The notes under the pieces: generated by a model
What the model saw: the letters and a program-made list of their open reading frames with translations, nothing else
Told to the model about the DNA's origin: nothing
Databases searched by the model: none
Shown: piece after piece, positions 32,883 through 43,905 of the stretch
How positions within the stretch are numbered: the first letter of the stretch is position 1
How the letters are laid out: every line of letters starts with the position of its first letter
Made by a program: the position numbers and the translations under genes
DNA from: Cephalotus follicularis
Lineage: Eukaryota; Streptophyta; Magnoliopsida; Oxalidales; Cephalotaceae
Assembly (NCBI GenBank): GCA_001972305.1
Contig: BDDD01001509.1
Location: 124,001 to 188,000 of the forward strand
Direction of reading: 5' to 3'
Length of the DNA stretch: 64,000 bases

Positions 32883-34207
32883 TGTAACGCCCGAGATTTT
32901 TGTTAAGGTGTAATATTGCATTTTTTTAATGTAATTTTATACGTGGCATTAATGAGAATTGTGTTTCTCCCCCTTGGTGTGATAAAAGTTGCAATAAAAA
33001 GTGTGTTAGTGTGCTTTTGGTGCAGGGGGCAGCCGACTGCCACAGGGAGGCAGCCGACTGGACTCCCCTGGTGAAGGCGGCGGTCGGCTATTGTGAGGAA
33101 ACAGCCGACTGTTTTGAGTGTCGGCAGAAACAGTCGACTGCCAAATGAAGGCAGTCGACTGTCAGGCGCCAGACGCCCACGTGTTTTCAGCCTTTGAAAG
33201 AGAAAAATGGAATGTTTTGGCATTTTGTGGACATGGCAGAGAAAGGGGTCGAGTCTCCTTGATAAAAACGCAAGCTTCTCTTCTCCAATCTCCATTCTTC
33301 CTCTGTGTGTTTGGGAGTAAAGAGAGTGGAGTGAAAGTGTGTGTGCTGTGAAGATACGGAGCTTCGTGTTGAACCGTGGCTTGGAGGCTCAGACCAGCGG
33401 AGGAATCGGACCGTGGGAGGCTGTTGGACGTGTTTGGAGGTGCAAGGACCTCGGATCTAGGACTTAAAGAAGTGGATTGCAACTCCTAACTTGGAGTTCT
33501 AAGGTAGGGGAAAGCTATATTTGTTATTCAAAGTCATTTATAATGATGTTATGGGTGATATGCATATGTGATATTGTGATAGAAGCCTGAATATGTGTTG
33601 TGGTGATAGTGTTTTATGGTTGAAATGGTTGAAATGTTGATTGAAGTGTGTGTTGTGCTGCTGTTTTTGGGCACTGCCCGTGGGGGCAGTCGACTGTCCA
33701 GGGAGGACAGCCGACTGTCCAAGGCTGGCAATGTACTGCATCATTGTGCATTCATATCATGACATGTTTTATCTTTGACCCTGGATCGCTTATATGGTTT
33801 TGCCGAGTGAGGACAAAGGCTAACCCCCTACAACTTCAGTGTGTTTCAGGTTGATGCAGCCGTGGGTTGCTGTTGGGCTCCGAGGAGAAATGTGGAGTTT
33901 TATGATGTTTACCTTGTGAAGTGTTTATGGAATATTGTGATAAGTGAATGGTTGTAATAAATGTATTGAGATATTGATGGTTTTTCTTCACGCTCCGTTT
34001 GAGGGCAGTTAACTGCGATGATGTTTTCTGTTGTAGCATGTAGTATGGGATGCATGCTATGTTATGTTTCGGCTTATTCTATATGCTCCCGCAGGTTGTT
34101 GATGGATATGGAAAGTTTTAAATTTTATGGTTTTTTTTTTTGCATAAGCTGGATTTATTTGTTTAATTGCCTCCACTTATATGTTGGTTGCGAAGCGGGG
34201 TGTGACA
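32883..34207 (+). mobile_element. 5' LTR of gag-only element
   Basis: 1325 bp, TGTAACGCCCGA to GGGGTGTGACA. CAGYCGACTG palindromes lie in pairs 21 bp apart at 33033/33054, 33084/33105, 33134/33155 and 33690/33711. Bases about 33729-33988 have no counterpart in the 3' LTR. Two copies of the flank ending CAAGGCTGGCAAT and CTTCACGCTCCG bracket this difference. Confidence 0.85.
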
Positions 34208-34210
34208 AAG

Positions 34211-34222
34211 TGGTATCAGAGC
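34211..34222 (+). other. Primer binding site, tRNA-Met
   Basis: TGGTATCAGAGC three bases after the 5' LTR, complementary to initiator tRNA-Met. Confidence 0.9.
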
Positions 34223-34420
34223 TTATATTCTTTTTATAAGCTATCGCTGGGATACTATCCTTGGCAATCAATGGTTGATACTACAATAGTGGTGATCGAG
34301 CATATTCCAAATATGCTTAATTTGATTAAGGAACTTATCTGAGCTAATATTTTCTTTGGCAATTAACGAATTGTTTCCTTGAGATGACTACTAATGACAT
34401 CTTTTCCATATAGGAACAAG

Positions 34421-35632
34421 ATGAACGGTCGGAGAAGACGCGGAAGGCGTGGGTTTTTTAACGAGAATGTTCCCGAGGGAATGAATGCTGGAGGAGATCC
34501 TATGGATGATGTTCCACAGGGGGCCGCTAATGTGAATGTGCCGGGGGCAGCGCCCGGAGTGAGAGATCCGTTGGATCGCATTGCTGATTTCTTTCAGCAA
34601 AAGATGGCTGCTTAGCAGCAATAGATGGCTGCGAATGCAGCAAATATGGAGGAGATGCGACGACTGTACGCCCAGGCTCAGCCTCAGCACATGGCTCCTG
34701 TTCAGGGTGCATATGATGACGGTAATCAGTTTGGGAGGGACCTTGAAAGGTTCATGAGGCAGAGTCCACCGAGTTTTAGAGGAGAGTTGGATGCTACCAT
34801 TGCTGAGCGGTGGTTACAAGATCTGGAAAAGATCTTTGATGTGATGACCTGTACAGATAACTAGAAGCTAAAGTTTGTTGTGTACCGTCTGTGGGGTGAG
34901 GCCATCCACTGGTGGGAGATGGTCAAGGCAAAGTGGGAGTCGACTGGACTCGGTTGTACTTGGGAGGGGTTCCGGAGGGAGTTCCTCGATGCTTATGTGC
35001 CTCGACTTGAGCAAGAACGGAGGGAGACAGAGCTCCTGGAGCTACGTCAACGAGAGATGACTGTGGCAGAGTATACAGCAAGGTTTATGGAGCTAGCCAG
35101 GCATTCCCCCTATCTGGTAGCTGATGATGGTAAAAAGATACGAAGGTTTTTGAAAGGTCTGCAATCGGATCTTCGGTCAAGGATCAGGGCCATGGAACTG
35201 GGGACTTTTGTGGAAGTCGCCCAGAAGGCGAGGTTGTTGGAGAGTATCTCAAATGAAGACCGTGCTGAAAGAGCTCGTAGGCAGCAGAGCAAACAAGGCC
35301 CTACTCAGTTCAGGCCAGCGCCATCACAATGGCAAAGCAGTGATTCTCCACCCAGATTGTCTGAGAACCAGTCTCAGCAGACTGCCACCCAAGGAACTCC
35401 TAGTCATGGGAGTAATGTAAGGCTCGGAGTTTGTTTTCACTGTGGTCGTATCGGTCATCAAGTGAAGGATTGTCGGGTGAAGAAAGGGTTGTGTATGAAG
35501 TGTGGAGCATCTGGTCACTTGGTGAGGGATTGTCCAGAGATTTCTATGGCAGTAACCGCGGGACCTGCTGGCGGTAGGGGCGATGCAGCTGGGTCTTCGC
35601 AGCGAAGGGACACCGGCAAGGGCATCATGTGA
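34421..35632 (+). pseudogene. Gag of the gag-only element, three TAG stops
   Basis: One continuous frame of 404 codons with in-frame TAGs at about 34613, 34622 and 34862. The N terminus is basic (MNGRRRRGRRGF). The capsid domain reads RFMRQSPPSFRGELDATIAE, RWLQDLEKIFDVMTCTDN, RLWGEAIHWWEMVK, WEGFRREFLDAYVP, REMTVAEYTARFMELARHSPYL. Two good zinc knuckles follow, CFHCGRIGHQVKDC and CMKCGASGHLVRDC, then a Gly-rich tail and TGA at 35630. There are no frameshifts, and the stops all sit where CAG could have become TAG. Confidence 0.85.
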
Positions 35633-35897
35633 GGTAACAGTCCTTACTTTTGTCTTGAGCATGAGTTTGTTTTCTTTTGCTTTCGTAAGTGACTTGTTGT
35701 TACCAATAAGAGTTGTTCTGGGTCTACGGACCGTTTGAGTTGTAAATGAACTATTTAAGTGGACCAACTCCTTGTAAGGGTTGTATGTGAAAGTGAGCCA
35801 ACGAGGGATAGCGAAATAGAAAATGCGAGAGCGTTGTTCTTTTTTGCCTTGGTATTGTTTTAATTTCGTGGACGAAATTCCTTGAAAGAGGGGTGAA
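35633..35897 (+). other. 3' tail and polypurine tract of gag-only element
   Basis: 265 bp without a gene. It ends GGACGAAATTCC, then the purine run GAAAGAGGGGTGAA, which abuts the 3' LTR start TGTAACG at 35898. Protease and all enzymes that normally lie here are absent. Confidence 0.75.
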
Positions 35898-37177
35898 TGT
35901 AACGCCCGGGATTTTTGTTAAGGTGTAATATTGCATTTTTTTTAATGTAATTTTATACGTGGAATTAATGAGAATTGTGTTTCTCCCCCTTGGTGTGATA
36001 AAAGTTGCAAGAAAAAGTGTGTTAGTGTGCTTTTGGTGCAGGGGGCAGCCGACTGCCACAGGGAGGCAGCCGACTGGACTCCCCTGGTGAAGGCGGCAGC
36101 CGACTGTTGTGAGGAAACAGCCGACTGTTTTGAGTGTCGGCAGAAACAGTCGACTGCCAAGTGAAGGCAGTCGACTGTCAGGCGCCAGACGCCCACGTGT
36201 TTTCAGCCTTTAAAAGAGAAAAATGGGATGTTTTGGCATTTTGTGGACATGGCAGAGAAAGGGGCCGGGTCTCCTTGATAAAAACGCAAGCTTCTCTTCT
36301 CCAATCTCCATTCTTCCTCTGTGTGTTTGGGAGTAAAGAGAGTGGAGTGAAAGTGTGTGTGTTGTGAAGATACAGAGCTTCGTGTTGAACCGTGGCTTGG
36401 AGGCTCGGACCAGCGGAGGAATCGGACCGTGGGAGGCTGCTGGACGTGTTTGGAGATGCAAGGACCTCGGATCTAGGACTTAAAGAAGTGGATTGCAACT
36501 CCTAACTTGGAGTTCTAAGGTAGGGGAAAGCTATATTTGTGATTCAAAGTCATTTATAATGATGTTATGGGTGATATGCATATGTGATATTGTGATAGAA
36601 GCCTGAATATGTGTTGTGGTGATAGTGTTTTATGGTTGAAATGGTTGAAATGTTGATTGAAGTGTGTGTTGTGCTGCTGTTTTTGGGCACTGCCCGTGGG
36701 GGCAGTCGACTGTCCAGGGAGGACAGCCGACTGTCCAAGGCTGGCAATTGACTGTTTTGGATAACAGCCGACTGTACAGGGATAACAGCCGACTGGGCAC
36801 TGGAGCCAGTCGACTGGTTGCACCTGGAATTGCAGGTTCTTCCTGTTGTTTGTGGAGTCGACTGCCAAGGAAGGCAACCGACTGTGTGGTGGTCCAGCCG
36901 ACTGTTTTGGGTGACAGCCGACTGGCCACGTGTCACTCTCCCGGGCATGCTGGGACTTCACGCTCCGTTTGAGGGCAGTTAACTGTGATGATGTTTTCTG
37001 TTGTAGCATGTAGTATGGGATGCATGCTATGTTATGTTTCGGCTTATTCTATATGCTTCCGCAGGTTGTTGATGGATATGGAAAGTTTTAAATTTTATGG
37101 TTTTTTTTTTTGCATAAGCCGGATTTATTTGTTTAATTGCCTCCACTTATATGTTGGTTGCGAAGCGGGGTATGACA
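35898..37177 (+). mobile_element. 3' LTR of gag-only element
   Basis: 1280 bp, TGTAACGCCCGGG to GGGGTATGACA. Nearly identical to the 5' LTR except that about 36749-36957 is replaced by a different block that is dense in CAGYCGACTG palindromes spaced 20-21 bp. Confidence 0.85.
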
Positions 37178-37182
37178 AGGTC

Positions 37183-37384
37183 CGACCTGATGTTGGTTGG
37201 CTAAGCTGGTGGCTAACAGCTTGGTGAGGCATTCCACTCCCTGTAGTAGCTGACTGAATTGCTCCCCAGTAATGAGAGCTTGCTCATCTGTGGCAGCAAC
37301 CTAGCAGGCAGCAGGTGGGTTATTTCCAGTAGCGGCTTGGTTGCCCTCAACTGCAGAGTTTTTGATCTTCTTTCTCGGAGGCAT
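37183..37384 (-). pseudogene. Tat-1 gag N terminus
   Basis: Starts ATG at 37384-37382 (MPPRKKIKNSAVEGN), 55 bases after the LTR end, and runs through one stop to ITGEQFSQLLQGVECLTKLLA, where the gag-only element cuts in. Tat-2 has the same segment at 62824, with its start codon changed to ATA. Confidence 0.75.
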
Positions 37385-37420
37385 GATTGAGTCTTAGTCT
37401 GAAGGCTTTTTTAAGCGTTT

Positions 37421-37438
37421 CCCACAGACGGCGCTAAT
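37421..37438 (-). other. Tat-1 primer binding site, altered
   Basis: On the minus strand TTAGCGCCGTCTGTGGG follows the LTR end. Tat-2 has TTGGCGCCGTCTGTG here. TGGCGCC matches the 3' end complement of some plant tRNAs such as tRNA-Asp, but the rest does not extend that match, so the primer is uncertain. Confidence 0.6.
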
Positions 37439-37955
37439 TGTTGATACAGAAATCCTCAACTCAACAGTATCCCATGTGTAGGACTTTGATTTGTTGAGAG
37501 AAACCCTGTGAAAGCTCTGAGAAAGTAATGAGGATGGTGGTGTGACTGTATTCCCTGCACAAGTAAGCAAACAGATCATAGGTCCAGGAGGGTTTACTCC
37601 CGGGGACACTCCGATGCTTAAGTTAGACAAGGCAAGGAAGAATGCAATCACAGGGTGCTTTTGTATGTAAAAATGGCTAACCTATGTAAAGTCTTTGATT
37701 ATGGTATTTATATAGATGGTTTGTAACTGCCTCTGCATAATTCTCGAAAGTGATTTGTGTTCCCCTAAGGAAATGCCGAGGATCTCGAGATTACCCTGAT
37801 TCTCCGCCAGACTTGGCGCCAAGCCGTTATTATTGGTTATGTTTCCAGAATGCGAATCCCTGGAATATAGACGAAGTTTGGGGCCTTATTCCTTAATGAG
37901 AGAGGAGATCCTATGAGTAACAGGCGAGGATCTCTCATGTTTCCTCATTTGGCTC
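37439..37955 (-). mobile_element. Tat-1 5' LTR, split by copia-2
   Basis: 517 bp next to the primer site. It matches Tat-2 LTR 62298-62778 in blocks such as GAGATCCTCGGCATTTCC, CTAACTTAAGCATCG and GTGTCCCCGGGAGTAAACC. The minus strand has a TATA box CTATATAAATACC at 37703-37715. Copia-2 interrupts it at GAGCC. The remaining LTR start probably lies at 46723-46754. Confidence 0.8.
37703..37715 (-). promoter_or_regulatory. TATA box of Tat-1 LTR
   Basis: CTATATAAATACC on the minus strand. The Tat-2 LTR has CTATAAATACC at the same place (62506-62516). Confidence 0.6.
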
Positions 37956-38862
37956 TGTTGACGATTTAGTCTCAATCCTAGTTTTGATGATAACATATTT
38001 TCATTTAACAAGTTTACTTAATGTGCAAGATGTTAGAAAGAATCACAAAAGGCAAAAGACAGTTGCATACCAAAAGACATCGATCCCTATTGAAAAAGAC
38101 ATCGACGTCTTAAAGTTACCAAAGTTACAGGCCACTTTTGGAGAAAGACATCGATCCCTTTCAAGAAAGACATCGACGTCTTTAGTGCACCAAAGTTACA
38201 GGTCGAATTTGAGAAAAGACATCGATCCTTATAGGCAAAGACATCGATGTCCATACAAAAGACATCAATCCCTTTCAAGAAGACATCGAAGTCTTGAGCT
38301 ACCAGAGTTACAGGTCAATTTTTAGTGAAGACATCGATCCTTGGATGTGAAGACATCGATGTCCAACAAAAGACATCGATCCCTTTCCTCAGACATCGAC
38401 GTCCTTCTAGACTCAACTGCAAAATCCAGAAAAGACATCGATCCTTGAAGAAGAAGTCGATGTGATGCTCATAACTTCAAATTCCTGGATACATTCCCAG
38501 AAACGACATCGACGCCTATAAAAGACATCGACGTCTTTTCAAATTTTTTGACCCGGGAATTAAGCAACGGCTAGTAAACCCACCTGCAATGGCTAGTAAC
38601 AGTCAAAGACGTCGACGCCTTTCAAAAGACATCGACGTCTTTATCTCAGCAGGCACAAAAACAGAGTTGCATCAACACATTTTGATATCTTAAATTCCCA
38701 AGATTTATGCAACGGCTACAAAGACTTTTTTGTCTATATAAAGGAAGATTCAAAAACAACAAGGACAACAATACAACAACAAGAGAGACATCAATTCAAG
38801 CATTCTAGTTCCAAAAAGCTCAAGTGCTCTATAGTGTTCTCAAAAAGCTTCAAAGCTTTATC
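37956..38862 (+). mobile_element. Copia-2 5' LTR
   Basis: Starts TGTTGACGATTTAG. Holds phased TCGA-like cores at 38080/38102, 38151/38173, the run 38203-38222-38244-38265-38286, the run 38315-38334-38356-38376-38396, 38438/38457, 38509/38528 and 38612/38632. Arms are AAAGACA and TGTC/CGTCTTT. It stops at GCTTTATC, where gag coding sequence begins without a CA end or primer site. Confidence 0.85.
38734..38744 (+). promoter_or_regulatory. TATA box of copia-2 5' LTR
   Basis: CTATATAAAGG, about 100 bp after the last palindrome pair. Identical at 46588-46598 in the 3' LTR. The palindromes therefore lie upstream of the likely promoter, in U3. Confidence 0.6.
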
Positions 38863-40377
38863 TGGGACATCATCATTGACGGCCCCGAACTTCCTCACTT
38901 TATTTCACAAGAAGGTATCAAAACCCTCAAACCGAGAAGTTCGTATACGGATGATGATAGAAAGAAGGTACAACTAAACGCTAAAGCTAAACATGTTATA
39001 ATATGTGCTTTAAACTCTAATGAATTCAAAGTATCATCATGCGCTACCGCTAAGGAGATGTGGGATAGACTAGAGGTTACCTATGAGGGAACCAATCAAG
39101 TAAAAGACGCTAAAATAAATATGTTAGTAAGAGAATATGAAATGTTCTCAATGAAAGAAAATGAAAATATTTCCGGTATGTTTGTTCGATTTACCAATAT
39201 TATAAACTCGCTACAATCTTTAAATAAGTGTTACACTAACAATGAGATGGTAAGAAAGATACTCAGGTGTCTACCCAAGAGTTGGATGCCTAAGGTCACT
39301 GCTATAGAAGAAGCAAAAGACCTCAACACGTTGCCACTTGAACAACTTCTTGGATCACTCATGACACACGAAATGACTATCAAAAATCATGAAGATGATG
39401 AAGAACAAGATAAGAAGAAAAAGAAAGTCATAGCATTCAAATCTTCTACAACGGATTCAAGCGAAGAAGATAGTGATGATGAAATGGCCTTGATCACAAG
39501 AAGATTCAAAAAATACTTGGCAAAGAAGAAGTTTGGAAGCAAACACTTCAAGAAGTCATTACCCTCAAAATCCGAAACAAAGAAAAAAGAAATAATATAT
39601 TTCGAATGCAACAAACCCGGACACTACAAGAGTGAATGTCCAAGGTTAAAGAAAGCTAAATAAACAATCAAAAAGAAGAAAGCAATGCTAGCTACATGGT
39701 CGGATAGTGATGAATCAAGCTCCGAAGAAGAGGAGAACCAAGAAGTAGCACAAGTAGCATTGATGGCAATTGATGATAGTGATGAAGATGAAGATGAAGA
39801 TGAAAATGAGGTAAGTGAACTTCTCGAATTACTTAAAAATTTTAGTCAAGAAAATTCATCTCTCAAAAGAACTATAAAATCACTTAATAAAGAAAATGTT
39901 AGTTTAAAACATGAAGTAGAATGCCTATCAAATAAGTCCTTAGATAATAAGACTATATCTCTAGAAAAAGAAAATGAGACCCTAAAATTAGAAGTTGATG
40001 CTCTTAAGAAAACATTTTCAAATTTTTTGAATAGTAGTGAAAAACTTGATAACCTTTTAGGACTTCAAAGGTGTGTCTTCAATAAGGCTGGCTTAGGTTA
40101 TGATGAGATGACTAATGTTAAACATTTTCAAAAATATCTTGAAAAGAAAGATGGTAAAAGGACCTCATCTAGCATAACTTGTAACTATTGCAATAAAAAA
40201 GGTCACACTACACACAATTGTTATCACAAGAAATATGATATGCATAAGAGAAATATATTATTGAAAAATAAAATTTTTAAGTTAAGAACTATATGGGTTC
40301 CAAAAGGAACATTTATCACTAACCCCCTGGATCCAAAGCAACTTGGGTACCCAAGTCTTCAACTTAAACTCTCTTGA
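38863..40377 (+). pseudogene. Copia-2 gag
   Basis: One frame with a single TAA at 39661. It begins inside the UBN2-type gag domain at WDIIIDGPELP and continues CALNSNEFKVSSCATAKEMWDRLEVTYEGTNQVKDAKINML, FVRFTNIINSLQSL, VRKILRCLPKSWMPKVTAIEEAKDL. A basic-acidic stretch leads to a knuckle CNKPGHYKSEC at about 39610. After the stop come SDSDESSSEEEENQE, a long coiled coil (about 39820-40030), then a second knuckle CNYCNKKGHTTHNC and WVPKGTF. The frame ends at 40377, and pol opens in another frame eight bases on. Confidence 0.8.
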
Positions 40378-40384
40378 TTTGTAG

Positions 40385-43351
40385 ATGTCACCAAAAAGGA
40401 ATCGGTGGTGCCTTGATAGTGGATGCTCTAAACACATGACGGGTAACAAAAGCCTATTTGTAACTTGGAAACCAAAAGACGAAGGAAATGTAACCTTTAG
40501 AGACAACACAAAAGGACAAATCATTGGACTCAAACACAATCTCTTGAGCATAAGTCAATTGTGTGACAAGAATTGTAGAGTTATTTTCGAAAACACATCA
40601 TGTAGAGTCGTTGACAACAACAATAATGCTACCAAGTTTATTGGACATAGAGAAGGCAATGTATATGTTATAAACTTAAATGATCTTCAAAATCAAAATG
40701 TTAAATGTCTTGTCTCTTTGAATGAAGATAGTTGGATGTGGCATAGAAGGCTTGGTCATGTTAGTATGAGAACTATTGCTAAGATTTTGAAACATGACTT
40801 AGTTAAAGGTCTTCCTAAATTGAGCTTTCAAAAAGATAAAATATGTGATGCTTGCCAACAAGGAAAACAAATTAAAGCAAGTTTTAAATCAACCAACATT
40901 GTCTCAACTTCTAGGCCACTCGAATTACTTCATATGGATCTTTTCGGTCCTATAAACATAAGAAGCTTAGGTGGTAATTCGTATGCTTATGTTATTGTTG
41001 ATGACTACACTAGGTACACATGGGTTTTCTTTTTAGCACATAAAAGTGAAACTTTTACATTCTTTGCAAATTTTTGTAAACATGTTCAAAAGGAAAAAGG
41101 ACTTTCTATTTTAAAAATAATGAGCGATCATGGTAAAGAATTTGAAAATAATACTTTTGATAACTATTGCATTGAAAATGGTTTTAAACATGAATTTTCA
41201 ACCCCTAGGACTCCTCAACAAAATTGTGTTGTTGAAAGGAAAAATAGAACCTTAGAAGAAATGACTAGAACTATGCTTTGCGAAAACAATCTTCCAAAAT
41301 ACTTTTGGGCCGAAGCCACAAACACTGCATGTTATATTCTAAACAGAACATCAATAAGGTCAATTCTCAAAAAGACCCCATACGAATTATGGAATGAGAG
41401 AAAGCCTAACATAAGTCACTTACGTGCCTTCGGATGCAAGTGTTTCATACACAACAACGGAAAGGATCAACTTGGTAAGTTCGACTCGAAAGCTGATGAA
41501 GGTATTTTTCTTGGATACTCACTTACTAGTAAAGCTTATAGATGTTTTAATAAACGAACATTGCTAGTAGAAGAGTCTAGGCATGTTGTTTTTTATGAGA
41601 TGCATGATTCTAGTACACATATGCATGATAGCATAGACTTTCATGAACCTTCTGAGAACATAGATGTTGAATCAAAGGATAATTACCAACAAGATCTTGC
41701 AGATAAAACATATAAAGTAGTTAAAGATCACCCACATGAAGCTATAATTGGCAATATTCAACAAGGTATTAGGACTAGGTCTAATGCAAATACTTGTAAT
41801 TATGTTGCTTTTCTTTTTCACTTTGAGCCTAAGAACTTTGTAGATGCTGAAAAGGATGAAAACTGGATAGTAGCTATGCAAGAAGAATTAAACCAGTTTG
41901 AACGGAACAAAGTTTGGTTTTTAGTACCTAGACCTAAGGATCATTCTGTCATAAGGACTAAATGGGTATTTAGAAATAAAATGGATAATCAAGGAATTAT
42001 AATTAGAAACAAAGCTAGATTAGTTACTCAAGGCTATTCACAAGAAGAAGGTATAGACTACGATGAAACATATGCACCTGTTGCTAGATTAGAATCTATT
42101 CGTCTATTACTTGCATTTGCTTGTTTTAAAAATTTCAAATTATATCAAATGGATGTAAAAAATGCCTTTTTGAATGGTTTTATAAAAGAAGAAGTATATG
42201 TAGAACAACCTCAAGGTTTTGAGGATCCTTTCTTTCCAAACCATGTCTTTAAATTAAACAAAGCTTTATATGGTCTCAAACAAGCCCCTCGAGCTTGGTA
42301 TGAGAGACTGACAAAATTTTTGACCGAAAATGATTTTAAACGAGGAAATGTTGATATAACTCTTTTTACTAAATCAAAAGGCAATGATTTACTTATAGTA
42401 CAAATATATGTTGATGACATTATTTTTGGATCGACTAACGAATCTTTGTGCAAGGAATTTTCTAATACTATGAAGTCAGAATTTGAAATGAGCTTGATGG
42501 GAGAACTCAACTTCTTTCTTGGACTTCAAGTTACACAAACCAAAGAAGGAATCTTCATCAACCAAACGAAGTACGTAAAAGAAATTCTCAAAAAGTTTGG
42601 AATGGAGAAACCTAAAACAAGAAAGACTCCTATGAGCACCTCTACAAAGCTTGATAAAGACGAACAAGGTAAAAATGTTGATCAAAAGCTTTATAGAAGC
42701 ATGATAGGGTCATTATTATATTTAACTGGTAGTAGACCCGATATATTGTTTAGTGTTTGCTTGTGTGCTCGCTTTCAATCAAAACCAAAAGAATCTCATT
42801 TGTTTGCTGTAAAACGTATTTTCAAATATCTTGCATATACACCTACGTTAGGCTTATGGTATTCCCAAGACTCTAGTTTTGATTTACACTCATACTCGGA
42901 TGCCGACTTTGGTGGATATAAAGTTGACCGCAAGAGCACTAGTGGCTCATGCCAATACCTAGGAAGTATGCTTATTTCCTGGTTTAGCAAAAAGCAAAAT
43001 TCTGTTGCTTTATCTACCACTGAAGCTGAATATATTGCTGAAGGTAGTTGTTGTGCACAAATCTTATGGCAAAAGCAACAATTGATTGACTATGGTGTTT
43101 GCGTAAAAGATGTCTCTATAAAATGTGATAACACTAGTAGTATTTGTCTAGCTAAGAACCCTGTTCATCATTCAAGGACAAAACACATTGATATTAGATA
43201 TCACTTTTTAAGAGAACATGTTGAAAACGGACACATTGTTTTAGAATACATACCAACGGAAAAACAAGTTGCGGACATTTTCACTAAGCCTCTAGATGAA
43301 AATTCTTTTTCAAAGTTTAGAAGAGAACTAGGTTTATGTGAGCTTGAATGA
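40385..43351 (+). CDS. Copia-2 pol: protease, integrase, RT, RNase H
   Basis: Unbroken 988-codon frame. The protease motif [10 protein letters not shown] starts at residue 11, very near the frame start, so the true N terminus probably joins the gag frame through a shift. Integrase zinc residues are H120, H125, C154 and C157; the catalytic triad is D185, D248, E284 with 35 residues between the last two. RT has [12 protein letters not shown]-type core [13 protein letters not shown] and YVDD at 675-678. RNase H has D839 (SDADFGG), E882 (TTEAEY) and D915 (KCDNTSS). It ends LGLCELE. All the catalytic residues checked are kept, unlike every other pol here. Confidence 0.92.
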   Translation: MSPKRNRWCLDSGCSKHMTGNKSLFVTWKPKDEGNVTFRDNTKGQIIGLKHNLLSISQLCDKNCRVIFENTSCRVVDNNNNATKFIGHREGNVYVINLNDLQNQNVKCLVSLNEDSWMWHRRLGHVSMRTIAKILKHDLVKGLPKLSFQKDKICDACQQGKQIKASFKSTNIVSTSRPLELLHMDLFGPINIRSLGGNSYAYVIVDDYTRYTWVFFLAHKSETFTFFANFCKHVQKEKGLSILKIMSDHGKEFENNTFDNYCIENGFKHEFSTPRTPQQNCVVERKNRTLEEMTRTMLCENNLPKYFWAEATNTACYILNRTSIRSILKKTPYELWNERKPNISHLRAFGCKCFIHNNGKDQLGKFDSKADEGIFLGYSLTSKAYRCFNKRTLLVEESRHVVFYEMHDSSTHMHDSIDFHEPSENIDVESKDNYQQDLADKTYKVVKDHPHEAIIGNIQQGIRTRSNANTCNYVAFLFHFEPKNFVDAEKDENWIVAMQEELNQFERNKVWFLVPRPKDHSVIRTKWVFRNKMDNQGIIIRNKARLVTQGYSQEEGIDYDETYAPVARLESIRLLLAFACFKNFKLYQMDVKNAFLNGFIKEEVYVEQPQGFEDPFFPNHVFKLNKALYGLKQAPRAWYERLTKFLTENDFKRGNVDITLFTKSKGNDLLIVQIYVDDIIFGSTNESLCKEFSNTMKSEFEMSLMGELNFFLGLQVTQTKEGIFINQTKYVKEILKKFGMEKPKTRKTPMSTSTKLDKDEQGKNVDQKLYRSMIGSLLYLTGSRPDILFSVCLCARFQSKPKESHLFAVKRIFKYLAYTPTLGLWYSQDSSFDLHSYSDADFGGYKVDRKSTSGSCQYLGSMLISWFSKKQNSVALSTTEAEYIAEGSCCAQILWQKQQLIDYGVCVKDVSIKCDNTSSICLAKNPVHHSRTKHIDIRYHFLREHVENGHIVLEYIPTEKQVADIFTKPLDENSFSKFRRELGLCELE

Positions 43352-43905
43352 ATGTTTATTTGTTTGAATGATTTGATCAATTGTATGTTTTTAATGTGAT
43401 GATTGATTTTTGGTTATTGTTCTATTTTGTTTGTTATTCTTCTGTTTTTATAAAATCACGTCGACTTCTTTTCAAAAACTTTGATGTATTTTTTTGCAAA
43501 AACGTCGATCTCTTTCATAAAATGTCGATTTCTTTAAGTCTCTCTGAAACACGTCAACTTCTTTAAAAACACGTCGATGCCTTTTAAAATGCAGCGTTTT
43601 CTAGATCGATGCCTTTCGTTTTTTAAAAGAACGCGTCGACGTCGTTGGAATAACATCGACGTCTTTTACCTGATATCCACTTTTTCATAAAAACGTCGAC
43701 TCCATACTCATCTCTCACTTTAACCTTACACTGGACATTTCGAAAAAAAATTTCTCTCTGATTTTTTAACAAAAATCGTTCTAATCGTTCTAAAAACATC
43801 TACTCCATCATCTTTCGTTCTCAAAAATCATATTTCCCTCTTTCAATCCGATTATTTTTCTCACTCTCTGTTCATATCTGTTGTGCATACCAACTGTTTG
43901 ATAAA
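43352..43905 (+). other. Copia-2 spacer after pol, with TCGA palindromes
   Basis: No gene. AT-rich, with TCGA-like cores at 43461/43481, 43505/43525 and others to about 43690, spacing 20 bp. The matching spacer of copia-1 (253-626) also has such pairs. Confidence 0.65.

Larger units (their letters stand above)
32883..37177 (+). mobile_element. Gag-only Ty3-gypsy element with intact TSD
   Basis: 4295 bp: LTR 32883-34207, primer site, gag 34421-35632, short tail, polypurine tract, LTR 35898-37177. Perfect AGGTC duplication at 32878-32882 and 37178-37182. No protease, RT, RNase H or integrase is present, so it depended on a helper. The gag and the GGACGAAATTCC block ahead of the purine tract suggest descent from a chromovirus. 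It lies in the gag of Tat-1 in the opposite orientation. Confidence 0.9.

Noticed and set aside
33118-33482. Frames shared by 33118-33482 and 36134-36498
   Set aside because: Both are the same part of two LTR copies, so repetition comes from the LTR and not from a conserved protein.
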